NCBI GenBank assembly: GCA_036556145.1
Contig: DATBKB010000113.1
Span: forward strand, 1-22,229
Direction: 5' to 3'
Origin: JACDAV01 sp036556145
Lineage (GTDB): Bacteria > Chloroflexota > Limnocylindria > Limnocylindrales > CSP1-4
DNA: 22,229 bases
Positions 6,116 to 14,638 of the stretch are shown in pieces; within the stretch, counting starts at the first letter, position 1, and every line of letters begins with the position of its first letter. Both the position numbers and the translations under genes were made by a program. The notes under the pieces are model-generated. The model was not told the origin of the DNA and did no database searches. It saw only the letters and a list, made by a program, of their open reading frames with translations.

Positions 6116-8020
6116 CTAGTTCCTCAGTCGCCACACCCTGACGTAGTCGAACTCGGCCTCGAACCCGGATCCACCCATCGACACGAGCCCGATGCGAGCG
6201 CCATCGCCGAGGTCGTGGAGCCACGTGCCGCCACGCGTCCAGCGGACGCCATCGCGGCTCGTCCACGCCGTGTACGCCTCGTCGCCGCCGTAGGTGCCGC
6301 CGGGAGCGCCCCGCGGCGCCGCATGCCGGACGATTCGCAGCCACGTCCACTCGTTCGGTGCGCCGACCACGGTGTTGCCGTATCGCGGATAGCCCTCGGG
6401 GACGGGGAAGACCTCCTTCGCGAACTCGGTCTGCCGGGTGTTCCAGATCGAGACGTGGGCGAGCTTCACGAAGTTGTCGTCGTCGCCGTAGACGACGAGC
6501 CCGACCTGGACGTAGTTGAAGCAGCAGCCCTCGGGTGGCACCGTCAGGCGGACCTTCGTCTCGACGACGAAGTCGCCATCGGGCGCCTCCTCGACGAGGA
6601 CCGAGGCGGTGTTGCTGCCCTCGTGGAGATCGGCGGCCTGGGTGGCCATCCGGAACACGCCCCCGGTTTCTGCCCATGTGCCGGCGGCGGGCTCGCGGAT
6701 CCACGACCACTGGGGGCCGAGACGCCCGTCGCCGAACGTGTCGGAGAGGCGATCGATGCGGGCCCCCGGACGGTCGGCTCGCGCGAGCGTCACGCGGTGC
6801 TTCGTCCGATCGCCGGGCTGGGCGGCGGGTGCCGGCTGCCGCGAATCGGACGGGCCGCGCACCCCGTTGAGCGTGGGCCAGCCGTTCACCCAGTCGATCG
6901 CGTCGAGCAGCGCCGGACGCTTCGTGAAGCCGGTGGCGCCCTCGAAGTACGGGTCGTCGAGGTCGACCGCGTGGTAGATCGTCCACCACTGCCCGGCGAA
7001 GTCGCGGAAGACCGTGTTGTGCCCGGTCCCGACCCAGCGGTTGCCGTTCTGGGCGATCACGGGCGTCCCGCCGGCGCGGCCGTCGGTGGGGTCGGCCTCG
7101 TTCGGTCCTTCGTTGTCGTTCATCGACACGCCGTCGCGGTCGAGGAACGGCCCGAGCGGGCTCGTCGAGCGGCCGACGAAGACCGCGTACCCAGTGAGCG
7201 GGCCGCGGCAGCAATCGGTCGCCGACGCGAAGAGGTAGTAGTACGAGCCGCGCTTCTCGACCTCGGCACCCTCGTACTTGTTCGCGATCGCGACGTTCGT
7301 CTGGGTCGCCGGATCGGTCGTCAGGCCGGCCTCGTCGAGGACCCTGGCGCTGATGCCGCCGAAGTACGAGCCGTAGTAGAGGTAATCGGCGCCCGGCGTC
7401 CGGAGCACTTCCGGGTCGAAGACCCAGCGGCGCGAGTCCGGGCCGCAGCAATCCGCGCCATGGGGCTCGACGGCCGGGCTCGGCGAGTGGGTCCACGGGC
7501 CGAGCGGCGTCGGCCCGGTGGCGACACCGATCGCGCTCCCGCCACCGGGCAGCGTCGTGTCCGTGACCGTGTAGAAGAGGTGGTACGAGCCCGTCTCCGG
7601 GTAGTAGGCGATCTCGGGCGCCCAGAGGCCGGCGTCGGCGCGGGCGTAGGCCGGCCGATTGCCGGCAAAGGCCTCCCCTTCGTACCGCCAGTTGACGAGA
7701 TCGCGCGACGAGAAGGTCGGGATCTGGCGGAAGACGAACCCGCCCGATTCGTTGCGATCGTTGTCGTTCAGCGGGTCCGATGTGCAGTACATGTACCAGC
7801 GCCGCTCGCCCTCCTGGCCGTAGATGACGGTCGGGTCGGCACAGCTCTCGACGACGCCGATGCCCGGCGCCACCGGCCGGAGCGGGTTCTGATACGTGCC
7901 GGCCGCCCACGCGGACGCGAAGCCTGCCGACGACAGCAGGAGTGCGGCTGCGACGCACGCCGCGAGCAGGTTGACCACGCGTCGAGGCATGGTCGGGCGG
8001 CGGGCCGGCACAGCGTCCAT
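6116..8020 (-). CDS. Secreted GH43-family glycosidase with C-terminal beta-sandwich domain
   Basis: A 634-residue exported enzyme. Residues 1-40 are a signal peptide (VVNLLAACVAAALLLSSAGFASAWAA). Residues 42-385 are a five-bladed GH43 propeller with the three expected acids: Asp62 (CADPTVIYG), Asp202 (VFDPEVL) and Glu250 (NKYEGAEVEKRG); GHNTVF and YHA (333-351) are typical of arabinan-active members. Residues about 425-632 form a beta-sandwich like the C-terminal domain of GH43 xylosidases/arabinosidases. The likely role is release of arabinose or xylose units outside the cell. The start at 8020 has GGGGGAGGAG just upstream; Met at 7990 is an alternative. Three Cys-Cys doublets occur (191-192, 270-271, 499-500). 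It is divergent from the sugar ABC operon, 307 bases away. The exact linkage cleaved cannot be decided. Confidence 0.9.
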   Translation of the reverse strand: MDAVPARRPTMPRRVVNLLAACVAAALLLSSAGFASAWAAGTYQNPLRPVAPGIGVVESCADPTVIYGQEGERRWYMYCTSDPLNDNDRNESGGFVFRQIPTFSSRDLVNWRYEGEAFAGNRPAYARADAGLWAPEIAYYPETGSYHLFYTVTDTTLPGGGSAIGVATGPTPLGPWTHSPSPAVEPHGADCCGPDSRRWVFDPEVLRTPGADYLYYGSYFGGISARVLDEAGLTTDPATQTNVAIANKYEGAEVEKRGSYYYLFASATDCCRGPLTGYAVFVGRSTSPLGPFLDRDGVSMNDNEGPNEADPTDGRAGGTPVIAQNGNRWVGTGHNTVFRDFAGQWWTIYHAVDLDDPYFEGATGFTKRPALLDAIDWVNGWPTLNGVRGPSDSRQPAPAAQPGDRTKHRVTLARADRPGARIDRLSDTFGDGRLGPQWSWIREPAAGTWAETGGVFRMATQAADLHEGSNTASVLVEEAPDGDFVVETKVRLTVPPEGCCFNYVQVGLVVYGDDDNFVKLAHVSIWNTRQTEFAKEVFPVPEGYPRYGNTVVGAPNEWTWLRIVRHAAPRGAPGGTYGGDEAYTAWTSRDGVRWTRGGTWLHDLGDGARIGLVSMGGSGFEAEFDYVRVWRLRN

Positions 8021-8327
8021 CGAGCTCTCCTCCCCCGGACTCCCGCGGCATGTGCCCCGGCGCGTTCCGGACGTTGCGATTAGCGCCGACGCGGCCGAAC
8101 CGCGACGGGCCGCAGCCCCGGCCCGACGATGCAAACGCGTGACAGTTGGGCGAGGCGGGATGCCGTCCGCGTGTCGGCGCAGGGCCGGCCACGCCGGCTG
8201 CGGCTGCAACGCAGACGCAATGCGGGCCCGCAATCGCCGCACGGCGCCGAGTCCCGCCGGACGCAATGCTCGCGCCCGGCGGGCCACGCGCGTTGAGCGC
8301 TCGGCCGCGCCCCAGGAGGAGACATTC
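8021..8327. promoter_or_regulatory. Divergent intergenic region of the sugar locus, with CGCAAT repeats
   Basis: This 307-base spacer must hold the promoters of both the GH43 gene and the ABC operon, but I find no convincing -35/-10 pair on either strand. Three CGCAAT copies start at 8216, 8229 and 8262; two extend to GACGCAATGC (8214-8223, 8260-8269). The first two flank a perfect 12-bp palindrome TGCGGGCCCGCA (8221-8232). This could be an operator for an unlinked sugar regulator. No small gene is supported here. Confidence 0.35.
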
Positions 8328-9773
8328 GTGACCAACAGCGCACCTCGACGCCGCTCGCGCGTGGCGTCGTCAGCCGACGCGCGGCGGCGGCTCTCGATCT
8401 GGCCGGTCCTCGCCGCGTTCGTCCTCGTCGCGGCGGCGTGCTCCGGCAACCAGGGCGGCCAATCGGCCGGTCCCGGCGCGAGCGGCCCGTCGGGCACCGG
8501 CGCCGGCGATACCGCGGCCCCCAGCGATGGCGGCAGCGGTGGGATCCAGCCCCCGGAGGGCGACGTCAAGCTCACCGTCTGGAACCCGTTCACCGGCCCC
8601 GACGGCAACTTCTTCAACGCCATCGTCGAGTCGTTCAACAAGGAACACCCGAACATCCAGGTGACCGTCGAGACGCAGCCCGGCGCCGAGTACGTGGCCC
8701 GCCTCGAGGCGGCCCAGTCGGCGAACCAGCTGCCGCATGTCATCGCGGCGGGGTACGACGCGCTGCCGCAGCTCGTCGAGAACGGGATCCTCGTCCCGAT
8801 CGACGACCTCGCCCAGCAGGGTGGCTACGACGCCTCGATGTTCCCCGAGGCGATCTGGAACGCCGGGCAGTGGAAGAACCAGCGGGTCGGCATTCCGATC
8901 GACACCCACCCGATGGTCTTCTACTACAACAAGAAGCTGTTCACCGAGGCGGGACTCGACCCCGAGAAGCCGCCGACCGACAAGGAATCGTTCGAGGCCG
9001 CGATCAAGGCGATCTCGGAGAAGACCGACGCCGATGGCTACCAGATGGTCGCCAGCGGACCGGGCGCCAACTTCCTCGTCGGGATCCAGTTTGCCGCGCT
9101 CTTCTACCAGGGCGGCGGCGAGTGGACCTCGCAGGACTTCAGTGAGGCGACGTTCAACAGCGACGCCGGCGTCCAGGCCGCCACGTACCTCGCCCATCTC
9201 GTGAAGGACCTCGGCGTGCCGAAGGTCGAAAGCGACGCCGAGATCAACGCCTTCCAGCAGGGCAAGAACGGCATGGTCATGTCCGGGATCTGGGAGACCA
9301 CGCGGTACAACGACGCCCTGAAGGACGACCTCGGCGTCGCGCCCGTGCCCGAGATCTTCGGACCCGGCACGTGGGGCGGCTCACACAACCTCGCCGTGAC
9401 GAGTGCCGCGGCGGACGACCCCAACCTCAAGCAGGCCGCGTACTACTTCATCGACTGGTTCTCGAAGAACTCGCTCCAGTGGGGGGCCGCCGGCCAGATC
9501 CCTGCCCGGAACGAGGTCCGCGAGTCGGATGAGTTCAAGAACGCCTCCGGCGAGGGCCTTCTACCGCTCATCGCGCAGATGGCGCCGATGGCCGAGTCGG
9601 TCAAGTTCCTGCCGACGATCCCGGGCGGCGGCGATCTCCTCTTCGTCGGCCAGGGTGCCGGCGAGGCGGCGACCCTCGCGATCAACGGGAGCGATCCGAA
9701 GCAGGCGCTCGACGCCGCAGCGCAGTACAACACCGAGGTCCTGAAGCAGAACAAGCAGCGGTACGGCTTCTAG
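8328..9773 (+). CDS. Sugar ABC transporter substrate-binding lipoprotein (family 1)
   Basis: A 481-residue extracellular solute-binding protein of the MalE/family 1 type. Residues 1-37 are a long basic-start signal ending at lipidated Cys38 (FVLVAAACSG). A Gly/Ser/Pro linker (about 39-75) tethers the domain. The mature fold opens with KLTVWNPFTGPDGNFFNAIVESFNKEHP and contains FYYNKKLFTEAGLDPEKPPT and NGMVMSGIWE, all common in sugar-binding members. The GTG start at 8328 has AGGAGGAG about 8 bases upstream; the upstream open frame lacks any such signal. It is the first gene of an operon with two permeases and two glycosidases, so it probably captures an oligosaccharide released by GH43/other enzymes, perhaps an arabinose-decorated galactoside. 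Ligand identity is inference from context. Confidence 0.93.
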   Translation: MTNSAPRRRSRVASSADARRRLSIWPVLAAFVLVAAACSGNQGGQSAGPGASGPSGTGAGDTAAPSDGGSGGIQPPEGDVKLTVWNPFTGPDGNFFNAIVESFNKEHPNIQVTVETQPGAEYVARLEAAQSANQLPHVIAAGYDALPQLVENGILVPIDDLAQQGGYDASMFPEAIWNAGQWKNQRVGIPIDTHPMVFYYNKKLFTEAGLDPEKPPTDKESFEAAIKAISEKTDADGYQMVASGPGANFLVGIQFAALFYQGGGEWTSQDFSEATFNSDAGVQAATYLAHLVKDLGVPKVESDAEINAFQQGKNGMVMSGIWETTRYNDALKDDLGVAPVPEIFGPGTWGGSHNLAVTSAAADDPNLKQAAYYFIDWFSKNSLQWGAAGQIPARNEVRESDEFKNASGEGLLPLIAQMAPMAESVKFLPTIPGGGDLLFVGQGAGEAATLAINGSDPKQALDAAAQYNTEVLKQNKQRYGF

Positions 9774-9785
9774 GCCGGACCGAGC

Positions 9786-9816
9786 ACCGGGGGCGGCCGA
9801 TCCGGTCGCCCCCGGT
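9786..9816 (+). terminator. Hairpin between binding-protein and permease genes (attenuator or mRNA stabiliser)
   Basis: A perfect 10-bp stem, ACCGGGGGCG (9786-9795) with CGCCCCCGGT (9807-9816), and an 11-base loop. It lies 12 bases after the binding-protein stop and 40 bases before the next start. Such hairpins in MalE-type operons typically let the binding protein be made in excess over the permeases. Confidence 0.6.
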
Positions 9817-9856
9817 CGCCGTTTCAGCCGACTCGAACGATGACAGGAGGCGGACG

Positions 9857-10846
9857 ATGAGCTCGCTCGCTGCTGCGCCGCAACGACGCGGCCGGCTCGC
9901 GCGGCTCCTGCTCGGCGACGGGTCTCGCCGGCCGCGCAACGACGTGCGCCGGCGCATCGGCGAGAAGCCGTGGACGCCCTACCTCTTCCTCGCCCCTCAC
10001 TTCATCATCTTTGCGATCTTCATCCTGTTCCCGTTCTTCTTCGGGATCTACATCAGCTTCCACGACTGGTTCGGCGGCCGGGCCGGGCCGTTCGTCGGCC
10101 TCCGCTGGTACGAGCAGCTGTTCACGCCGAGCAGCCTCCAGTTCGCCCGGTTCTGGAACTCCGTCGTCAACACGCTGATCTTCGTTGTGCTGAGCACGCC
10201 GCTCCTCGTCGGCGCTGGACTGTTCCTGGCGAGCCTCCTCAACCAGCGCCTCCGGGGACGCAACGTCTTCCGCGGCATCTACTTCGTGCCGTGGACGCTG
10301 TCGGTCTCGGTCGTCGGCCTCATCTGGTGGTGGATGTTCAACGGCAACGCCGGCTTCGTGACGCTGGCGATGCGCGACTTCCTCGGGTGGAGCCCGAACT
10401 GGCTGGCCAGCAACCCGTGGGCCTGGATCTCCATCCTCATCGCGACCCTGTGGTGGACGATCGGCTTCAACACGATCGTCTTCCTCGCCGGGATGCAGGG
10501 CATCTCCGCGGACCTCTACGAGGCGGCCGCGGTCGACGGGGCGAACAAGTGGCAGCAGTTCCGGTCCATCACGCTGCCCAGCCTCCGGCCGATCCTCCTG
10601 CTCGTGATCACCCTCCAGATCATCGCCTCGTTCCAGCTGGTCGGACAGCCACAGCTGATGACCGGGGGCGGTCCCCCGAGCTCGCTCGGCGGTGAGACCA
10701 CTCCGGCGCTGCTCCACATCTACAACGTCGGGTTCCAGGGCCGGCGCGAGCTGAGCCTCGCGGCGGCGATGGCGCTCGTCGTGGCCGCGATGATGGTCGT
10801 GGTCTCGATCGTCAACTTCCGGCTGTTCAGCTCCGAGCGGTCGTAG
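9857..10846 (+). CDS. Sugar ABC transporter permease, MalF/UgpA type
   Basis: A 329-residue inner-membrane permease. After a basic N-terminal tail (1-40) there are six predicted helices, the first around PYLFLAPHFIIFAIFILFPF. The EAA loop that contacts the ATPase is clear: EAAAVDGANKWQQFRSITLP (about 223-242). ATG start with AGGAGG 6 bases upstream. It lies between the binding protein and the second permease; 10 bases separate it from the latter. No ATP-binding subunit is encoded in the window, so a shared MsmK/UgpC-type ATPase elsewhere is presumed. Confidence 0.95.
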   Translation: MSSLAAAPQRRGRLARLLLGDGSRRPRNDVRRRIGEKPWTPYLFLAPHFIIFAIFILFPFFFGIYISFHDWFGGRAGPFVGLRWYEQLFTPSSLQFARFWNSVVNTLIFVVLSTPLLVGAGLFLASLLNQRLRGRNVFRGIYFVPWTLSVSVVGLIWWWMFNGNAGFVTLAMRDFLGWSPNWLASNPWAWISILIATLWWTIGFNTIVFLAGMQGISADLYEAAAVDGANKWQQFRSITLPSLRPILLLVITLQIIASFQLVGQPQLMTGGGPPSSLGGETTPALLHIYNVGFQGRRELSLAAAMALVVAAMMVVVSIVNFRLFSSERS

Positions 10847-10856
10847 GAGGAGCGCG

Positions 10857-11741
10857 ATGGCAACGACCCTCGAGCGCGGCCTCGATCGCGACCGGCCCGT
10901 CGAGCTCCAGGCGGTCGGCACGCGCCGCCGGCCGGGACTCGGGCGGGTCGGCCTCTACCTGCTACTCCTCGCGGTCACGGTGTTCTTCATCCTGCCCCTC
11001 GTCGTCGTCGTCGGGGCGTCGCTGAAGTACCAGTCGGAGATCTTCACCGACACGGGCCTCATCCCGAGCAACCCGGGCCTCGAAAACTACGAGGGCCTGT
11101 TCGGCGGCCAGGCCGAGTTCCTCAAGTGGTTCACCAACAGCGCGATCGTCGCGACCGCGGGCACGCTCCTGACGCTCGCGCTCACGTCCCTCTCCGCCTA
11201 CGCGTTCGCCCGGATCGACTTCCCGTTCAAGGGCGTCCTCTTCGGTCTCCTCGTGACGACGCTCGTGCTGCCGGGCGTGATGTTCCTCATCCCGCAGTCG
11301 CGCCTCGTCGCGGCGATCGGCCTGTACGACACGCTGCCGGCGTTCGTCCTGCCCGGGCTGGCCGGTGTGTTCGGCGTGTTCTTCATGCGCCAGTTCTTCC
11401 TGGGGCTGCCGGTCGAGCTCGAGGAGGCGGCGTACGTCGACGGCGCCGGGCGCCTCCGAACGTTCCTCAGCGTCGCGTTGCCGCTCGCGGGACCCGCGCT
11501 GGCAACCCTCGCCGTGATCACGTTCCTCGCGTTCTGGAACGACTACCTCTGGCCGGTGATCATCTGCCAGAACAACTGCACGCTGCCGCCGGGGCTGCGG
11601 CTGCTCCAGCGCCAGTTCACCGGCGACCCGGGGCTCGTCATGGCCGGTGCCGTCGTGGCCGCGCTACCGGTCCTCGTGCTCTACCTGCTGCTCCAGAAGT
11701 ACATCGTGCAGAGCGTGGCGTCGTCGGGCATCAAGGGGTGA
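10857..11741 (+). CDS. Sugar ABC transporter permease, MalG/UgpE type
   Basis: A 294-residue permease. The first helix is around VGLYLLLLAVTVFFILPLVV, and five more follow. The EAA loop is EEAAYVDGAGRLRTFLSVAL (about 189-208), followed by the usual LPLAGPALATLAVITFLAFWNDYLWP pattern in two parts. ATG start with AGGAGGAG just upstream, overlapping the end of the previous gene's leader. Its stop overlaps the GTG of the GH2 gene by 4 bases (GTGA), so transporter and intracellular hydrolase are translationally coupled. Confidence 0.95.
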   Translation: MATTLERGLDRDRPVELQAVGTRRRPGLGRVGLYLLLLAVTVFFILPLVVVVGASLKYQSEIFTDTGLIPSNPGLENYEGLFGGQAEFLKWFTNSAIVATAGTLLTLALTSLSAYAFARIDFPFKGVLFGLLVTTLVLPGVMFLIPQSRLVAAIGLYDTLPAFVLPGLAGVFGVFFMRQFFLGLPVELEEAAYVDGAGRLRTFLSVALPLAGPALATLAVITFLAFWNDYLWPVIICQNNCTLPPGLRLLQRQFTGDPGLVMAGAVVAALPVLVLYLLLQKYIVQSVASSGIKG

Positions 11742-14638
11742 CGCGGGACGGTCGACGGCCGTCGATCGAGCTCGACGGCGAATGGCGATTCGTCGCGGAC
11801 CCGGAGCGGCTCTACGGGGCCGACCGCCTGCCGGAGGGTGACCCGATTCGCGTGCCCGGCTGCTGGGAGGCCCAGGTCTCCCGGCCGTACCGGATCATCA
11901 CCGCCTGGTATCGACGGCACATCGAGGTCCCGCGCGACTGGCAGGGCGACCGCGTCGTCGCACGCTTCGGCGCCGTCATGTACCGCTGCGCGGTCTTCCT
12001 CAACGGGCGGCGGATGGGCGAGCACGAGGGCGGGTACACGCCATTCGAGGTGGACCTTGCCGAGGCCATCCGCTGGGACGGTCCGAACGAGATCGCCGTG
12101 CAGGTCGTGAACCCCCTCAACGCAATCGACGAGTACCCGGCGTTCTCGGTCGAGGAGATCATGTTCGCGCAGGAGTTCGAGCCCGACCTGCCGTTGGCCG
12201 AGGCGCCGCACGGCAAGCAGACGTGGTACTCCTCGCAGAGTGGGATCTGGCAGTCGGTCAGGCTCGAGCGCCGGCCGTCGGCGGCGCTCGCGCCGCTGCG
12301 GGTTCGTCCGGACCTGCCCGGCAAGGCCGCGGACATCGCCTGGTCGCTCGAGGGCGCCGGCGGCCGCAGGGCGCCCGATGGCCTCGAGGTGCGCGTCATC
12401 GACCCGCAGGGCGGGGAGGTCGCCAGCGAGCGGGTGGGGATCGGCGCCGACGCCGGCGCGGGCGAGCTGCGCATCGGCATCCCCGATCCGCTGGCCTGGG
12501 ACATCGACCAGCCCAACCTCTATCGGGTCGAGGCGCGACTGTTAGCCGGCGGCGAGGTCGTCGATGCGGTCGAGGCCCGATTCGGCATGCGCTCGATCGA
12601 GACGCGCGACGGGCGGATCCTCCTCAACGGCCGGCCGATCTACCTCCTCGGCGCGCTCGACCAGGACCTCTACCCGGACACGATCTCCACCCCGCCGTCG
12701 CGGGAGATGCTCGACCGGCAGGTCCGGCTCGCCCGGGAGATGGGAATCAACCTCCTGCGCTGCCACATCAAGGTCCCCGACCCGGCGTACCTCGACGCCG
12801 CCGACGAAGCCGGGATCCTCGTCTGGTGCGAGCTGCCGAACTGGAGCCGGTTCAGCTCGGCGGCGGCGGCGCGCGGGCGCGAGACGCTGCGGCAGATGGT
12901 CGCGACGCTCGGCAACCATCCGTCGATCGTCATCTGGACGATCGTCAACGAGGACTGGGGCACCCAGCTCCGGTACGAGGCCCGCGACCGGCTCTGGCTG
13001 CGCGAGACCTACGACTGGCTCAAGGGTCTGGATCCGACGCGGCTCGTCGTCGACAACTCCGCATGCGAGACCCCGACGACGCCGAACTTCCACCTCGCGA
13101 CCGACCTCGCCGACTTCCACATCTACTTCGTCGCCCCGGACAACGCCGCGCGCTGGAAGAACATGACGGCCGACTACGCGCGCCGGCCGAACTGGCTCTT
13201 CAGCCCGCACGGCGACGCGCTGCCGCGCGGCGACGAGCCGCTCGTCCTGAGCGAGTTCGGGAGCTGGGGCCTGCCGCGGCTCGACCGGCTCATCGCCCAT
13301 ACCGGCCGCGAGCCGTGGTGGTTCGGCACCGGCCGCCACTACTACCTCCCGACCGGGATTCGCCGGCGGTTCGCCGCGTACGGCCTGGACCGGGTATGGC
13401 CGAGCGTCGAGGACCTCGCCGAGGCGACGCAGTGGCACCAGTTCGACGGCCTCCAGTACGAGATCGGGCAGCTCCGACGGCACGACTCGATCCAGGGTTA
13501 CGTCATCACCGAGCTGTCCGACGCGTACTGGGAGGCGAACGGCCTCCTCGACGCGATGCGCGGGACGAAGGCCTATCACGACCGACTCCACCATCTCAAC
13601 GCGCCGACCGTCGTCGTGCCCGACGTCGGCCGCCGCGACCTGTACGGCGGCGGCCAGCTGGAGGCCGAGATCCACCTCTCCTCGTACGACGCCCGGGCGG
13701 AGGGCGGTCGCGTGGCGTGGGAGCTGGCGGTTGCCGACGGCAGCCGGGTCGCCGGCGAGATCCCGGTGGGCGATTGGCCGTCCGGCGGTGCGCGACTCGT
13801 CGGCTCGATCGCCGTGGACGTCCCCCACGTCGCAGCGCCGACGGACGCGACGCTCGTCGTTCGGGCCCTCGATGGCGCCGGCGTGGAACGAGCGCGCGAC
13901 GACGTCCGTCTCGCGATCCTGCCGATCGCGGCGGGCCGCACGGAAGCGGCCCTCGACGTGGCCGTCCACGACCCCCTCGACATCTGGGGACTCGCCTCCC
14001 GCGTCGAGTCGCTCGGCCATCGGGTCGTCCGCCGCGGGGTGCCCGAGGTGGCGGACGGACAGAACGGCGCCTCCCCGGAGCTCCTCGTCGCGGCCGAGGC
14101 GACGGACCGGCTGCGCGACCACGTCGAGGCCGGCGGTCGCGCCCTGATCCTCGTCCGCACCCGATCCGCGATCCCGGAGGGCCACGATCTCGCCCGCCGG
14201 GTGGCGATCCACCTGCGGCGGCTGCCCCACTCCGGCTGGCCCGGCCAGCGGAGCCCGTGGGAGGGCGACTGGGTGACGAGCTGGAGCTGGATCCTCCACG
14301 ACGAGCTGCCTGGACTCCCCCGGCGGAATCCGCTCGACTTCGCGTACGAGGAGGTCCTCCCCGACCACGTCCTGCTGGGCTACGACCCGGCGCGGCACCG
14401 CGACGAGGTCCCGGCCGGGATGTTCGTCGGTTGGGTCCACACGCCGGCGGCGCTCGTGTGGACGTTCCGCCAGGGCCGCGGCGCGGTCACCGTGACGACG
14501 TTCCGGGTGGCGCCGGAGTCCGGGCCGGTGGCGACGGTGCTGCTCGAGCAGCTGATCCAGCGGGCCGCCCGGGCGGATCGCCGCTCCGGCTCGCGCGACC
14601 AGGTGGGCGCCGGCGCGAACGGCGGCGCCGGCCGGTGA
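11738..14638 (+). CDS. Cytoplasmic GH2-family glycosidase with long C-terminal extension
   Basis: A 966-residue enzyme of the beta-galactosidase/glucuronidase/mannosidase family. Residues 9-180 are the sugar-binding jelly roll (SIELDGEWRF, PGCWEAQ, FLNGRRMGEHEGGYTPFEVDL); 181-285 an immunoglobulin-like domain; about 286-580 the TIM barrel, with acid/base Glu405 (TIVNEDWG) and nucleophile Glu506 (LSEFGSWG). The rest (about 600-966) is beta-rich plus an alpha/beta segment (745-830) reminiscent of the amidotransferase-like domain of some beta-galactosidases. No signal peptide is present, so it acts in the cytoplasm on imported sugars. The GTG at 11738 is chosen because it overlaps the permease stop (GTGA) and the family N-terminus follows at once; there is no clear separate ribosome site. 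Galactosidase activity would suit the gal operon nearby, but mannosidase or glucuronidase cannot be excluded. Confidence 0.88.
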   Translation: MTRDGRRPSIELDGEWRFVADPERLYGADRLPEGDPIRVPGCWEAQVSRPYRIITAWYRRHIEVPRDWQGDRVVARFGAVMYRCAVFLNGRRMGEHEGGYTPFEVDLAEAIRWDGPNEIAVQVVNPLNAIDEYPAFSVEEIMFAQEFEPDLPLAEAPHGKQTWYSSQSGIWQSVRLERRPSAALAPLRVRPDLPGKAADIAWSLEGAGGRRAPDGLEVRVIDPQGGEVASERVGIGADAGAGELRIGIPDPLAWDIDQPNLYRVEARLLAGGEVVDAVEARFGMRSIETRDGRILLNGRPIYLLGALDQDLYPDTISTPPSREMLDRQVRLAREMGINLLRCHIKVPDPAYLDAADEAGILVWCELPNWSRFSSAAAARGRETLRQMVATLGNHPSIVIWTIVNEDWGTQLRYEARDRLWLRETYDWLKGLDPTRLVVDNSACETPTTPNFHLATDLADFHIYFVAPDNAARWKNMTADYARRPNWLFSPHGDALPRGDEPLVLSEFGSWGLPRLDRLIAHTGREPWWFGTGRHYYLPTGIRRRFAAYGLDRVWPSVEDLAEATQWHQFDGLQYEIGQLRRHDSIQGYVITELSDAYWEANGLLDAMRGTKAYHDRLHHLNAPTVVVPDVGRRDLYGGGQLEAEIHLSSYDARAEGGRVAWELAVADGSRVAGEIPVGDWPSGGARLVGSIAVDVPHVAAPTDATLVVRALDGAGVERARDDVRLAILPIAAGRTEAALDVAVHDPLDIWGLASRVESLGHRVVRRGVPEVADGQNGASPELLVAAEATDRLRDHVEAGGRALILVRTRSAIPEGHDLARRVAIHLRRLPHSGWPGQRSPWEGDWVTSWSWILHDELPGLPRRNPLDFAYEEVLPDHVLLGYDPARHRDEVPAGMFVGWVHTPAALVWTFRQGRGAVTVTTFRVAPESGPVATVLLEQLIQRAARADRRSGSRDQVGAGANGGAGR

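Noticed and set aside
5193..8192. 999-codon reverse frame across SDR2 and the GH43 gene
   Set aside because: It is a shadow frame; both underlying genes have full catalytic motifs in other frames.
8021..8743. N-terminal extension of the GH43 gene to 8743
   Set aside because: It would overlap the binding-protein gene antisense; the signal peptide and ribosome site fix the start at 8020.
11126..11737. Upstream extension of the GH2 frame inside the permease gene
   Set aside because: The GH2 fold begins right after 11738 and the GTGA overlap explains the start; the extension has no family similarity.
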